DNA of 64,000 nt from Methanococcoides sp. (GTDB taxonomy: Archaea; Halobacteriota; Methanosarcinia; Methanosarcinales; Methanosarcinaceae), in contig JAIORJ010000133.1 of assembly GCA_021108185.1 (NCBI GenBank), positions 33,118-97,117 on the forward strand, given 5' to 3'. Below the pieces are notes generated by a model, which did not search any database, had not been told where the DNA came from, and saw only the letters and a list, made by a program, of their open reading frames with translations. Shown one piece after another: positions 45,545-54,153 of the stretch (position 1 is the stretch's first letter; the number at the start of each line of letters is the position of its first letter). The translations under genes and the position numbers were made by a program.

Positions 45545-47635
45545 TCATTCGCCTCCAAGTGTCAACCTTATGTCCATGGCAACACATCCCTGACCTTCAG
45601 GCAACACCATAAGAGGATTTATCTCAAATTCAAGTATCTCAGGGAAATCCGATACAAGTTGTGACACCCTGCAAAGAGTATCAACGATCGATGCGATATC
45701 AGAAGGACTTTCGCCCCTTACCCCCGTCAATATAGGATATGTCCTGATGGATGATACCATCTTTTTGAGCACATCCACTCCAACAGGAGCAACACTGAAT
45801 GACACATCCTTAAGCACTTCCACGTATGTCCCGCCAAGACCGAACATAAGCAGTGGACCGAATTGCACATCCCGGTTCATACCAATGATGACCTCCTTAC
45901 CACCAGTGATCATTTTCTGGACCTGTACACCGGAGACCACTGCGTGTGGCATGTAACGTCTCACATCCGACATCATTGTAAGGTATGCCCGCTCAACATC
46001 ATCCGCATTCTCAAGCCCTATGCGAACACCCCCCACATCGGTCTTGTGTGAGATATCAGCAGAAAGTACTTTCATCACAACGGGATATCCCATATTCTCA
46101 CATGCATCCAACGCTCCTTGCAATGTCTTCACATTGAGGGTTTCCACCACAGGTATGCCATAAGCCCTGAGAATATCAAAGGATTCGAGCCCGAGAGTGC
46201 GCCTCCCATTTGAGATAGCATCCCTTAGCAGAGAAGATACGAATTCCTTATCTACATCGAACTTCTCAGGCAGAACATATTCATGTTCCCTCATGACGCC
46301 ATAATCACATAGAGCTGCCATGCTGGCAACTGCTCTTTCAGGGAAAGGATAATTCGGAATATGATGACGGTTCAGGATAGCTTCACCCTCTTCGATCCGC
46401 GTACCGCCTACAAAACTGCATAATATGGGCTTCTTCGTATGTGCACATTTTTTGGCAACCACTTCCGCAATGCTCTTAATTTCCGTCATTGCCTGCGGAG
46501 AAGTTAGAAGGATAACACCATCTACGTTCGGATCATCAAGTATTGTTTCAATTGCAAACCCGTAGATATCAGGACGAGCATCCCCCAATACATCTACCGG
46601 ATTATAAAGGCTGGCTGCAGAAGGAAGTTTACCCCGCAACTTACCGATAGTGTCCTCATTAAATGATGAAAGGGAAAGCCCCGCGAACTGACAAGCATCT
46701 GCTGTCAGAATACCAAGCCCACCCGCATTTGTGATGATGGCGATGTTACGACCATCGGGTATTGGCTGGCTGGAAAAGGCACGTATGTAGTCCATTAGCT
46801 GTTCAACGGAATCAGCCCTGATAACATTACTTTGGGAAAATGCAGCATTGTAAGCTTCATCAGAACCTGCGAGGGTACCGGTGTGAGAGGAAACCGCCCT
46901 TGAACCAACTGCGGTCCTGCCTGATTTTATCACAATGACAGGTTTCTTCCGTGAAACCTCGCGGGCTATCTCCATGAACTTCGGTCCGTCCTTCACACCC
47001 TCAAGATAAGCAGCTATTACAGCAGTATTTTCATCATCCTCCATTTCAAGCAGGAAATCGTTCTCGGACAGATCTGCCTTGTTCCCAAGACTGATGAACT
47101 TCGAGAAACCTACCCCTCTTGCATCCGCCCAATCGAGGGTTGAAGTGCATATTGCACCTGACTGGGACATCATTGCTATGTTGCCCTTCTTGGCCATGGA
47201 TGCAGCAAAGGAAGCATTCAGACCGGATGCAGTATCAATGATACCCAGACAGTTCGGGCCCACCATACGCATCCCGTGTCCTTTTACGATCTCAGCACAC
47301 CTACGTTCAAGCTTCGAACCTTCGATACCTGCCTCCTTGAAACCTGCGGAAATAACAACTACGTTCTTTACTCCTGCCAGACCGCATTTTTCGAGCGCAT
47401 CGGGAACAAGTACAGCAGGCACAACAACTACTGCAAGCTCTGCTCCCCCGGGTGCGTCCAGAATGGTCGGATAGCAGGGCAGACCGAGGATCTCATCAGC
47501 TTTAGGATTAATAGGGATTATCCTGCCACTGTAGCTTTCAAGCAGATTGTCAAGCACCGCCCGCCCCACTTTCCCTTCAGTTCGGGAGGCACCGATGACA
47601 GCCACAGAAGCCGGATCGAATAATTTTTCAAGCAT
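45545..47635 (-). CDS. acd: Acetyl-CoA synthetase (ADP-forming), fused alpha-beta
   Basis: This enzyme converts acyl-CoA, ADP and phosphate to acid, CoA and ATP. The 696-residue product fuses both subunits. The alpha part has the CoA-binding FDPASVAVIGASRTEGKVG, GPNCLGIID and the phosphorylated His region in SHTGTLAGSDEAYNAAF. The beta part, about residues 470-696, is an ATP-grasp domain with GYPVVMKVLSADISHKTDVGGVRIG. GGTATCACA precedes the ATG. It leads a minus-strand series with the DRTGG protein. In methylotrophic methanogens it could make ATP from acetyl-CoA or salvage organic acids; the substrate range is not visible from sequence. Confidence 0.92.
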   Translation of the reverse strand: MLEKLFDPASVAVIGASRTEGKVGRAVLDNLLESYSGRIIPINPKADEILGLPCYPTILDAPGGAELAVVVVPAVLVPDALEKCGLAGVKNVVVISAGFKEAGIEGSKLERRCAEIVKGHGMRMVGPNCLGIIDTASGLNASFAASMAKKGNIAMMSQSGAICTSTLDWADARGVGFSKFISLGNKADLSENDFLLEMEDDENTAVIAAYLEGVKDGPKFMEIAREVSRKKPVIVIKSGRTAVGSRAVSSHTGTLAGSDEAYNAAFSQSNVIRADSVEQLMDYIRAFSSQPIPDGRNIAIITNAGGLGILTADACQFAGLSLSSFNEDTIGKLRGKLPSAASLYNPVDVLGDARPDIYGFAIETILDDPNVDGVILLTSPQAMTEIKSIAEVVAKKCAHTKKPILCSFVGGTRIEEGEAILNRHHIPNYPFPERAVASMAALCDYGVMREHEYVLPEKFDVDKEFVSSLLRDAISNGRRTLGLESFDILRAYGIPVVETLNVKTLQGALDACENMGYPVVMKVLSADISHKTDVGGVRIGLENADDVERAYLTMMSDVRRYMPHAVVSGVQVQKMITGGKEVIIGMNRDVQFGPLLMFGLGGTYVEVLKDVSFSVAPVGVDVLKKMVSSIRTYPILTGVRGESPSDIASIVDTLCRVSQLVSDFPEILEFEINPLMVLPEGQGCVAMDIRLTLGGE

Positions 47636-47783
47636 TGTGATACCTGTGAATTTCTAAACAATATAAACGATATAATGTCAGACCAGTATTTAAGCGAGTA
47701 ATCAACTAACTAAATTATATTGAGAATACTGATAGATAATGTTTTTCTAAGAAAAGAACATTTATCGTTTCGGTGAGAAAACT

Positions 47784-48308
47784 TCAGACCAGTGTTTCAT
47801 AATGAAGCTGAACCATCCCTTTTTCATACTGTTTTACATCAAGTAGCTTCAGTTCGGTCTTATAGGTAACCTCGCGGAACAATGGAATTCCCTCCCCCAA
47901 AAGAACAGGCATCACCCCAATGATGACCTCATCGATGAGCTTGGATTCAAGAAACTCCCGGACAACTTCTCCGCCACCCAATATCCAGATATTCTTTTTT
48001 GTTTCAGAGGCGAGTTGTTCCACAAGCTCTTCAACAGGAATACTAGTAAATTTCACAAGGTCAGTATCCTCGAACTTATTACTGTGAGTAAGAACATATG
48101 ATCGTGCGAACTTGTAGGGCCATTCGATACCAAATGAGAGGATCATTTCATAGGACTTCCTTCCCATTACGACAACGCCAATATTCTCTATGAAAGTGTC
48201 ATAGAAATCATATCCGGGTATGTCGATAAGCCAGTCCACACTTCCTGACTTTGTTGCAATATATCCGTCCAGGCTCATGGCAATGTATAGAATTTTCTTT
48301 TGACCCAT
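47784..48308 (-). CDS. Dihydrofolate reductase-like (RibD C-terminal) protein
   Basis: The product, 174 residues from the ATG at 48308, belongs to the DHFR/RibD-C superfamily. Visible motifs are the N-terminal YIAMSLDGYIATKSG, VVVMGRKSYEMIL, the NADP-site IWILGGGEVVREFLE and IIGVMPVLLGEGIPLF. GGAG eight bases before this ATG makes it better than one six codons upstream. These proteins act as pteridine or flavin-type reductases. A pterin-linked role (such as in methanopterin metabolism) is possible but there is no neighbour to support it. Confidence 0.86.
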   Translation of the reverse strand: MGQKKILYIAMSLDGYIATKSGSVDWLIDIPGYDFYDTFIENIGVVVMGRKSYEMILSFGIEWPYKFARSYVLTHSNKFEDTDLVKFTSIPVEELVEQLASETKKNIWILGGGEVVREFLESKLIDEVIIGVMPVLLGEGIPLFREVTYKTELKLLDVKQYEKGMVQLHYETLV

Positions 48309-48471
48309 TGATTCAACTCCAACCATAGTAAGGATTAATGATCTGCTGACTTAAATATTATGAACTTTCGATTCTACTAAAAATATTTACAACCACTTTG
48401 AGACTGAACTAAATTCGGATCAAAACCCAAAAGCTAATAATCCTACATTACCTATGCGGACTGGTGATCAT

Positions 48472-49035
48472 ATGAAAATACTTGGAATATCAGGAAGTCC
48501 CAAACAAGAAGGTAACAATGAGACAATCATAAAGAATGTACTGGAAGTCGCAAAAAGCAAGGGTTTTGAGACCGACAGCATCATGATCTCACAAAAGAAG
48601 ATCTCACCATGTATTGCATGCGGAACATGTGCAAGAGGGGAAAAATGCCCCATCAACGATGATATGCAGGAAGTGTATGGCAAACTTGCAGAAGCTGATG
48701 CGATAGTGTTCTCAACTCCGGTGTATTTCGGCGGCATGACAGCCCAGCTCAAGGCACTGTTCGACAGAAGCGTACTGCTCAGGCGCCAAGGATTCCAGCT
48801 TCGTGGCAAGTTCGGTGCAGTAATGGCAGTCGGAGGCTCCAGGAACGGAGGTCAGGAAAAGACCATACAGAACGTTCACGATTGTATGATGGTGCACGGA
48901 ATGATACCGGTAGGAGACGGTGCACACTTTGGCGGAATTGCACAAAAACCGGTCGCTGATGATGAGATCGGCATGAAGACCGTTATTGATACCATTGAGA
49001 ACCTTTGTGCAACCCTAAAAAAGAATGACTTATAA
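48472..49035 (+). CDS. Iron-sulfur flavoprotein (NADPH-dependent FMN reductase family)
   Basis: The product is 187 residues from the ATG at 48472, preceded by GGTGAT. It opens with the flavodoxin-like MKILGISGSPKQEGNNE FMN loop and then carries the compact cysteine motif of archaeal iron-sulfur flavoproteins, CIACGTCARGEKC (CX2CX2CX5C), which binds a [4Fe-4S] cluster. FSTPVYFGGMTAQLKALFDR and AVGGSRNGGQE complete the family pattern. Isf proteins of methanogens accept electrons from ferredoxin and are linked to oxidative stress defence. It appears monocistronic. Confidence 0.92.
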   Translation: MKILGISGSPKQEGNNETIIKNVLEVAKSKGFETDSIMISQKKISPCIACGTCARGEKCPINDDMQEVYGKLAEADAIVFSTPVYFGGMTAQLKALFDRSVLLRRQGFQLRGKFGAVMAVGGSRNGGQEKTIQNVHDCMMVHGMIPVGDGAHFGGIAQKPVADDEIGMKTVIDTIENLCATLKKNDL

Positions 49036-49144
49036 ATAGTTTATAAAATTTCAGCATGCAGAGGATGAGCAATATTGAGCATCCTTTGCATCCCATAGAA
49101 TTAATATCGAATATCAATCTATTATGTGAAGTTCGTGGACCATC

Positions 49145-50878
49145 ATGTTCTCAAGATCGGACATCACTAAATTAATGCAACGCTGGCCTCACTTTGAAGA
49201 TGGGGTTACCAATGATATTGCAATACTGATAGGAATATTCACAGGACTGACGATCGTAGCATACAACATTTGCCTGAAATATGCAGAAGAGCTGTTCTGG
49301 AGCAATAGTGAGATCACGAGTAGCTATTTTGTGATACTCATCCCTGCAATTGGCGGATTATTGGTGGGCATCATAGTTTTCCTTTCCGGAGATATGCGTC
49401 GCTGCAATGTAGCGGAGGTCATTGAAGGGACTGCCTTGCACGGAGGGCGTATAAGGGTAAAGGATGCTTTTCGGGAAGTGGTATTATCAATAATATCCAT
49501 TGCTACCGGAGGTTCCGTAGGAAAAGAAGCCCCTGGCATCCTTGCAGGTTCAGGTATAGGCTCGATATTCGCAAAGGCCCTGAAAGCACCTGACCATCGA
49601 TACAGAACATTGATAGGATGCGGTGCTGCCGGAGGTATCGCTGCTGCTTTTAATGCACCTCTTGCAGGTGTGGTCTTTGTTGTAGAGGTTATATTGGGAG
49701 AACTTGAAACAAGGACCTTCATACCCATTGTCATATCAGCCGTATTCGCCACGCTTGTAGCAAATCTGATATTTGAGGTCAAGCCGATACAGATATCGTA
49801 CTACGGCCTTGTGGACCCGATCGGCGAATCTATCCTTTACCTCATACTTGGAACTCTTTGTGGCATAACATCCGTATTATTGATACGTACCCTTTTCACA
49901 GTACATGACGGCTTTAGCAAACTTCCTGTACACGGTGCATTCAAACCTGCCATTGGCGGTCTTTTGGTAGGTCTGATGGGATATTTTTACCCACAGATAC
50001 GGGGGATAGGTTATGACGTCATAGCAGATGTGCTAACGAATAGCTTCACCATTCAGTTGCTTCTGGTATTATTCGTCCTGAAAATACTCGCATTCTCATT
50101 TACAATAGGCTCTGGTGGCGCTGGTGGATCTATCGTACCATCGATGTTCGCAGGGGCCATGCTCGGCGGAGCATACGGAACGGTAGTGCACAGCATATTC
50201 CCGACAAGCACCGCCGCTGCAGGCGCTTATGCACTTGTGGGAATGGGTGCGACACTTGCAGGAACAGCAAGAGCTCCCCTTACCGCCGTACTTATCCTTT
50301 TTGAACTTACACGGGACTACAACATCATATTACCGTTAATGTTGGCATGCGTGGTCAGCAACTCCATTTCGAACAGCCTTCACGAAGAATCGATGTTCAC
50401 AGAAGTGCTTAAGCGAAAAGGTTTCACGATACGCAGAGGAAAAGAGGTCAACATAATGGAAGCAATGTTCGTCAGGGATAATATGCGAACTAATGTCCAT
50501 ACGATATCAGTTGAAGGTACCGCAAAGGACCTGCTCGACCTTATGCAGTCAAGCCGGCATGCAGGGTTCCCTGTTATTGATAGTGACAAAAGGTTATGCG
50601 GGATAGTAACTCTTGAGGACATGAGAGAAAAGGTCAATTATGGAGAGCTTGACACCAGGATAAGTCAGATCGCAACCCATGATGTAATCTCAGCATACCC
50701 TGACGAAACACTGGATGTTGTCCTGAAAAGATTTGCTATGAAGGACGTTGGTAGACTACCCGTCGTCTCAAGAGATGATGACAAAAGACTTCTCGGCATC
50801 ATTACAAGAAGTGATATCGTCAAATCCTACAACAAGGAAATAGTCACTCATGTCCAGGAAAAAGAGATAAGGAAATGA
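49145..50878 (+). CDS. ClC-family chloride channel/antiporter with CBS domains
   Basis: The 577-residue product has a full ClC membrane domain, about residues 20-420. Anion-site signatures are GSVGKEAPGI (in place of the common GSGIP-type first motif), the GxFxP-like GSGGAGGSIVPSMFAGAM, and the AGTARAPLTAVLILFELT helix. A C-terminal CBS pair follows, about residues 445-570 (VRDNMRTNVHTISVEGTA and TRISQIATHDVISAYPDE). GKEAP keeps the Glu typical of the gating position. Whether it is a channel or a proton exchanger cannot be decided from sequence alone. It is isolated on the plus strand. Confidence 0.93.
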   Translation: MFSRSDITKLMQRWPHFEDGVTNDIAILIGIFTGLTIVAYNICLKYAEELFWSNSEITSSYFVILIPAIGGLLVGIIVFLSGDMRRCNVAEVIEGTALHGGRIRVKDAFREVVLSIISIATGGSVGKEAPGILAGSGIGSIFAKALKAPDHRYRTLIGCGAAGGIAAAFNAPLAGVVFVVEVILGELETRTFIPIVISAVFATLVANLIFEVKPIQISYYGLVDPIGESILYLILGTLCGITSVLLIRTLFTVHDGFSKLPVHGAFKPAIGGLLVGLMGYFYPQIRGIGYDVIADVLTNSFTIQLLLVLFVLKILAFSFTIGSGGAGGSIVPSMFAGAMLGGAYGTVVHSIFPTSTAAAGAYALVGMGATLAGTARAPLTAVLILFELTRDYNIILPLMLACVVSNSISNSLHEESMFTEVLKRKGFTIRRGKEVNIMEAMFVRDNMRTNVHTISVEGTAKDLLDLMQSSRHAGFPVIDSDKRLCGIVTLEDMREKVNYGELDTRISQIATHDVISAYPDETLDVVLKRFAMKDVGRLPVVSRDDDKRLLGIITRSDIVKSYNKEIVTHVQEKEIRK

Positions 50879-50880
50879 GA

Positions 50881-52173
50881 TCAGTCCAGAACACGTCCGA
50901 GGAAATATCCGGCGGTTGCGTCATATATCTCAACATCGCAGGAAGTTCCCGGAGAAACTGAACCTTCTGGAAGAACGACCGGTTTGTATGATGCAGTGCG
51001 TGCCATCACTCCTTTGACCTTTGCGTCCATTGAAATGAAAACCTCCCCCTTCCAGCCGATCATTTTTTTCTTTGAATCCAACTTAATGGTATCGCAAAGT
51101 TTGTGAAGCTTATTTGAGCGCTCGACAACGATGCGAGTATCAAGGTTTCGATATTCAAGTGCTTTTGTAAGGGGTCGGGGAGTATAACGGGAGATGTTGA
51201 CCTTGTCAGGTTTCATCGTCTTCACCCATTCAAGTGTCATGTTGAAATCCTCATCGGATTCACTGGGAAATCCTACGATTATATCAGTGAAAAGGGTGAG
51301 ATCCGGAAAAGCATCCCTTAAGCGGGCAACAATCCCGTTGGTCTCTTCTATGGAGTGGTAACGGTTCATCTTCTTGAGGACATTATCGGATGCAGACTGT
51401 ATAGGAAGATGCACGATCTTGTATATCTTGTCAGATTTGAAAGCATCGATGAGGTCATCAAGGATAGGAGTTACCGAGAACGGATTCATCATGCCGACCC
51501 TTACCTTGAAATCCCCCGGGATCGCCACGATGCGCCTTAAGAGCTCCGGAAGCAAAACATCCCTGTCAGTGCCATACTGCCCGTTATCCTGTGAGGTCAG
51601 CCATATCTCACGGCACCCCTCATCCACTGCCATACGAACATCCTCAACAATGGAGTCGGCATCGAAAGAACGTAATTTACCCCGGGCTATGGTAACGATG
51701 CAATAGGCACAGCTATAATCGCATCCCTGAGATATTTGGCAGATGTGTATGTTCGGATTAAAACGCGAATGAGCGGTCTTGAGAAATCCTTCCGGCTCGG
51801 AGGAGATCAGTTCCATCCTTTCGCGTGAACCACCGTTGCGGGAGTTGTCGATGGATTTCAGGATCTGTCCTATCTTTGCAATGGAGTTCACACCAAGGAT
51901 ATGAGCATCGGGATTCCTTTCAAGTATCGTTTCGAGCTGCACCTGCGGCATGCAGCCGGTGACGACCAAATCAATCCCTTTATGCCCGAGATCCTCTATC
52001 TTGTGAAGGATCTTCTGCTCAGTAGTATACTTAACAGTACATGTGTTAATGACCACTACTTCGGCATCCTTCTCATCCACAAGCTCATACCCAAGATCTC
52101 TGACCGATGCGATCATGATCTCGGATGAAGCCTGATTTGCCGAACATCCATAGGTTGTGATGTGTACTTTCAT
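50881..52173 (-). CDS. tRNA t6A methylthiotransferase (MiaB/e-MtaB type radical SAM)
   Basis: The product is 430 residues from the ATG at 52173, with an in-frame TTG four codons earlier. The UPF0004 domain begins KVHITTYGCSANQASSEIM, with cluster cysteines in YGCSAN, NTCTVK and VTGCMPQ. The radical SAM motif is GCDYSCAYCIVTIARG. A C-terminal TRAM domain ends the protein. The archaeal e-MtaB group adds a methylthio group to N6-threonylcarbamoyladenosine at tRNA position 37. The KEOPS subunit Cgi121, which helps make t6A, lies about 1.2 kb away on the same strand, which fits that substrate. Confidence 0.92.
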   Translation of the reverse strand: MKVHITTYGCSANQASSEIMIASVRDLGYELVDEKDAEVVVINTCTVKYTTEQKILHKIEDLGHKGIDLVVTGCMPQVQLETILERNPDAHILGVNSIAKIGQILKSIDNSRNGGSRERMELISSEPEGFLKTAHSRFNPNIHICQISQGCDYSCAYCIVTIARGKLRSFDADSIVEDVRMAVDEGCREIWLTSQDNGQYGTDRDVLLPELLRRIVAIPGDFKVRVGMMNPFSVTPILDDLIDAFKSDKIYKIVHLPIQSASDNVLKKMNRYHSIEETNGIVARLRDAFPDLTLFTDIIVGFPSESDEDFNMTLEWVKTMKPDKVNISRYTPRPLTKALEYRNLDTRIVVERSNKLHKLCDTIKLDSKKKMIGWKGEVFISMDAKVKGVMARTASYKPVVLPEGSVSPGTSCDVEIYDATAGYFLGRVLD

Positions 52174-52185
52174 GTCAAGGAGCAA

Positions 52186-53274
52186 TTACAGACGCAGAGG
52201 TGTCTGTTCTTTGTCGCCGATGTAGATGGAATCTGTAAGTTTCACAACACCGGAACTGCCCATGGAAATACTGTGGACCCTGGCATCTCCGCCACCGAAA
52301 AGGTTCACCTGGTTCAGGAACTGACCACTTGTGACCCCGGATGCTGCAAATATGAAATCGGCCCCAGGAACGAGTTTGTCAGTGTCAAGAATATCATTGA
52401 TGTTGTCTTCTGTGATACCCATTGTAACAAGACGGGGCATCTTCTCTGCTTTCTCTTCTGCTACCTCTTCTTCAGATCCACCATTGGCTACTGTCGGAAG
52501 GACGAGCCTTGCAAGGACCTTGCCACCAAGGATCTTGATCGCAGCTGCAGTCAGCACGGCCTCACCTGAACCGCCTGAGCCCATTACGACATGAATGCCT
52601 GAACCACGTATAGCTGTGGAAACGCCTGGCATGAGATCTCCGTCAGAAACAAGGTTTACACGTGCACCAGTGGCGCGGATCTCCTCGATCATATTCTTGT
52701 GCCTGTCCCTTTCGAGAATGACAACCACGATCTCCCCAATATCCCTTTCAAGTGCCTTTGCAACTATCTCAAGATTCTTTAAGATAGGTGCATCAAGGTC
52801 TATCTTTTCATCAGGATGTTCCTTTTCATACCTGACAACATCAGGACCGACAACGATCTTGTCCATATAAACATCAGGACCGTGGAACAATCCACCAGGC
52901 TCTGCCATTGCCATAACGGAGATAGAACCAGGGATACCGTCTGCGGTCAGGTTTGTCCCCTCAAGGGGATCGACTGCAATGTCCACTACGATGTCACCTT
53001 TGCCTGTACCGACTTCCTCACCGATGAATAGCATAGGAGCTTCATCACGCTCCCCTTCACCGATCTTGATAACACCTTTGAAATCAAGGGTGTTCATCAT
53101 CCTACGCATGGCTTCTACGGAAACCTGATCTGCGTAGTTCTTGTTGCCTTTCCCCATCTGATATGATGCAGCAATGGCTGCAGCTTCTGTTACGTGGATA
53201 AGGCTTGGAAGTAATGCACATTCGATAGGACCTGCACATTTTATCATGTTCTCTACTGTCTTTGGGTGAGGCAA
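52186..53274 (-). CDS. glpX: Fructose-1,6-bisphosphatase class II (GlpX type)
   Basis: This enzyme removes the 1-phosphate of fructose-1,6-bisphosphate in gluconeogenesis. The 362-residue product shows the metal and phosphate sites of class II FBPase: VIKIGEGERDEAPMLFIGE, VDIAVDPLEGTNLTADG, VVVILERDRHKNMI, VVMGSGGSGEAVLTAAAIK and FAASGVTSGQFL. The start is a TTG with GGAG eight bases upstream; an ATG nine codons in lacks a ribosome site. Most methanogens use the bifunctional class V enzyme, so a GlpX type is worth noting. It lies just upstream of the methylthiotransferase on the same strand. Confidence 0.93.
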   Translation of the reverse strand: MPHPKTVENMIKCAGPIECALLPSLIHVTEAAAIAASYQMGKGNKNYADQVSVEAMRRMMNTLDFKGVIKIGEGERDEAPMLFIGEEVGTGKGDIVVDIAVDPLEGTNLTADGIPGSISVMAMAEPGGLFHGPDVYMDKIVVGPDVVRYEKEHPDEKIDLDAPILKNLEIVAKALERDIGEIVVVILERDRHKNMIEEIRATGARVNLVSDGDLMPGVSTAIRGSGIHVVMGSGGSGEAVLTAAAIKILGGKVLARLVLPTVANGGSEEEVAEEKAEKMPRLVTMGITEDNINDILDTDKLVPGADFIFAASGVTSGQFLNQVNLFGGGDARVHSISMGSSGVVKLTDSIYIGDKEQTPLRL

Positions 53275-53385
53275 AATATCATCTCCGATAAACGTATGTA
53301 GCTGACTAATGTTTCAAAACTATTAATGTTTTCCATTAAATTTTCATCAAGAATGACCATTGGCACAAATAGGGTCGAAATCGAC

Positions 53386-53940
53386 TTATTTTAAAACATC
53401 CACAAGAGCAACCCTTTCCAGAACCAGTTCAGGTATCCGGTCCTCTCCCACCGCCTCAATTTCAGCGTCCGTTATAGAGAATTGGGAAATAAGTTTTTCA
53501 TTCTTGGATACTGAATGTTTGAGCACATCCGAGGGCTCAACCAGTGAAGAGACCTTTTTAGCGGCTTCGCTCATATTCTCAGGAGCTCCCATTATAATGA
53601 ACACGACATCCAGCCTGCCTTCGGAAAGCCCAATGGAGAATGCCTCACCGATCTGCCTTTTACCGGAAGCATAGCGCATCATCTCCACCCCAAGGTCCTT
53701 TGCAATGTTAGTACCATTCTCCATTGCTTTCATTGCTTTTGAAATTGCATGGTCTATATGGGCTTTTCCAGCGATCTTGCCGGCATCCATTCCCTGTATT
53801 ATCACATCATGTTCGGATGCTATTGAAGAAAGACCTTTCAAGAACCTTTGTAGTTCATCTATGACCAAAGAGCCTTCTATGAGCTGGATATCCATGATAT
53901 GTGGATTAGATTTCCCTTCAATAAGTATGACGGTCACCAT
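53386..53940 (-). CDS. cgi121: KEOPS complex subunit Cgi121
   Basis: Cgi121 binds the Bud32 kinase and tRNA in the KEOPS complex that makes t6A37. The product, 184 residues from the ATG at 53940, matches the archaeal family: IIQGMDAGKIAGKAHIDHAISKAMKAMENGTNIAKDLGVEMMRYASGKRQIGEAF holds the His, the NI-DLG-E and the ASGKRQI signature, and VVFIIMG follows. An ATG eight codons upstream is less likely because it falls in AT-rich promoter-like sequence. It stands alone on the minus strand, not next to other KEOPS genes. Identity is by pattern recognition. Confidence 0.82.
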   Translation of the reverse strand: MVTVILIEGKSNPHIMDIQLIEGSLVIDELQRFLKGLSSIASEHDVIIQGMDAGKIAGKAHIDHAISKAMKAMENGTNIAKDLGVEMMRYASGKRQIGEAFSIGLSEGRLDVVFIIMGAPENMSEAAKKVSSLVEPSDVLKHSVSKNEKLISQFSITDAEIEAVGEDRIPELVLERVALVDVLK

Positions 53941-54153
53941 ATAAAGAAAACAATATATGATCAAAGGGAAGCGTTCTTTCCGCTCCTTTTATTTAGTTTG
54001 TCATTAATTAAACGAAATAGAACTAAATTTATCAGAAATAGAACTATTATCATATCTCCAATTTTTCATATAAAAAGTCGCGGATACCAAGATAGAAGCT
54101 ATCCATGACGTGTTCTCGAAATAAGATAAGAACTTGTTGGAACGGTGTTATTT

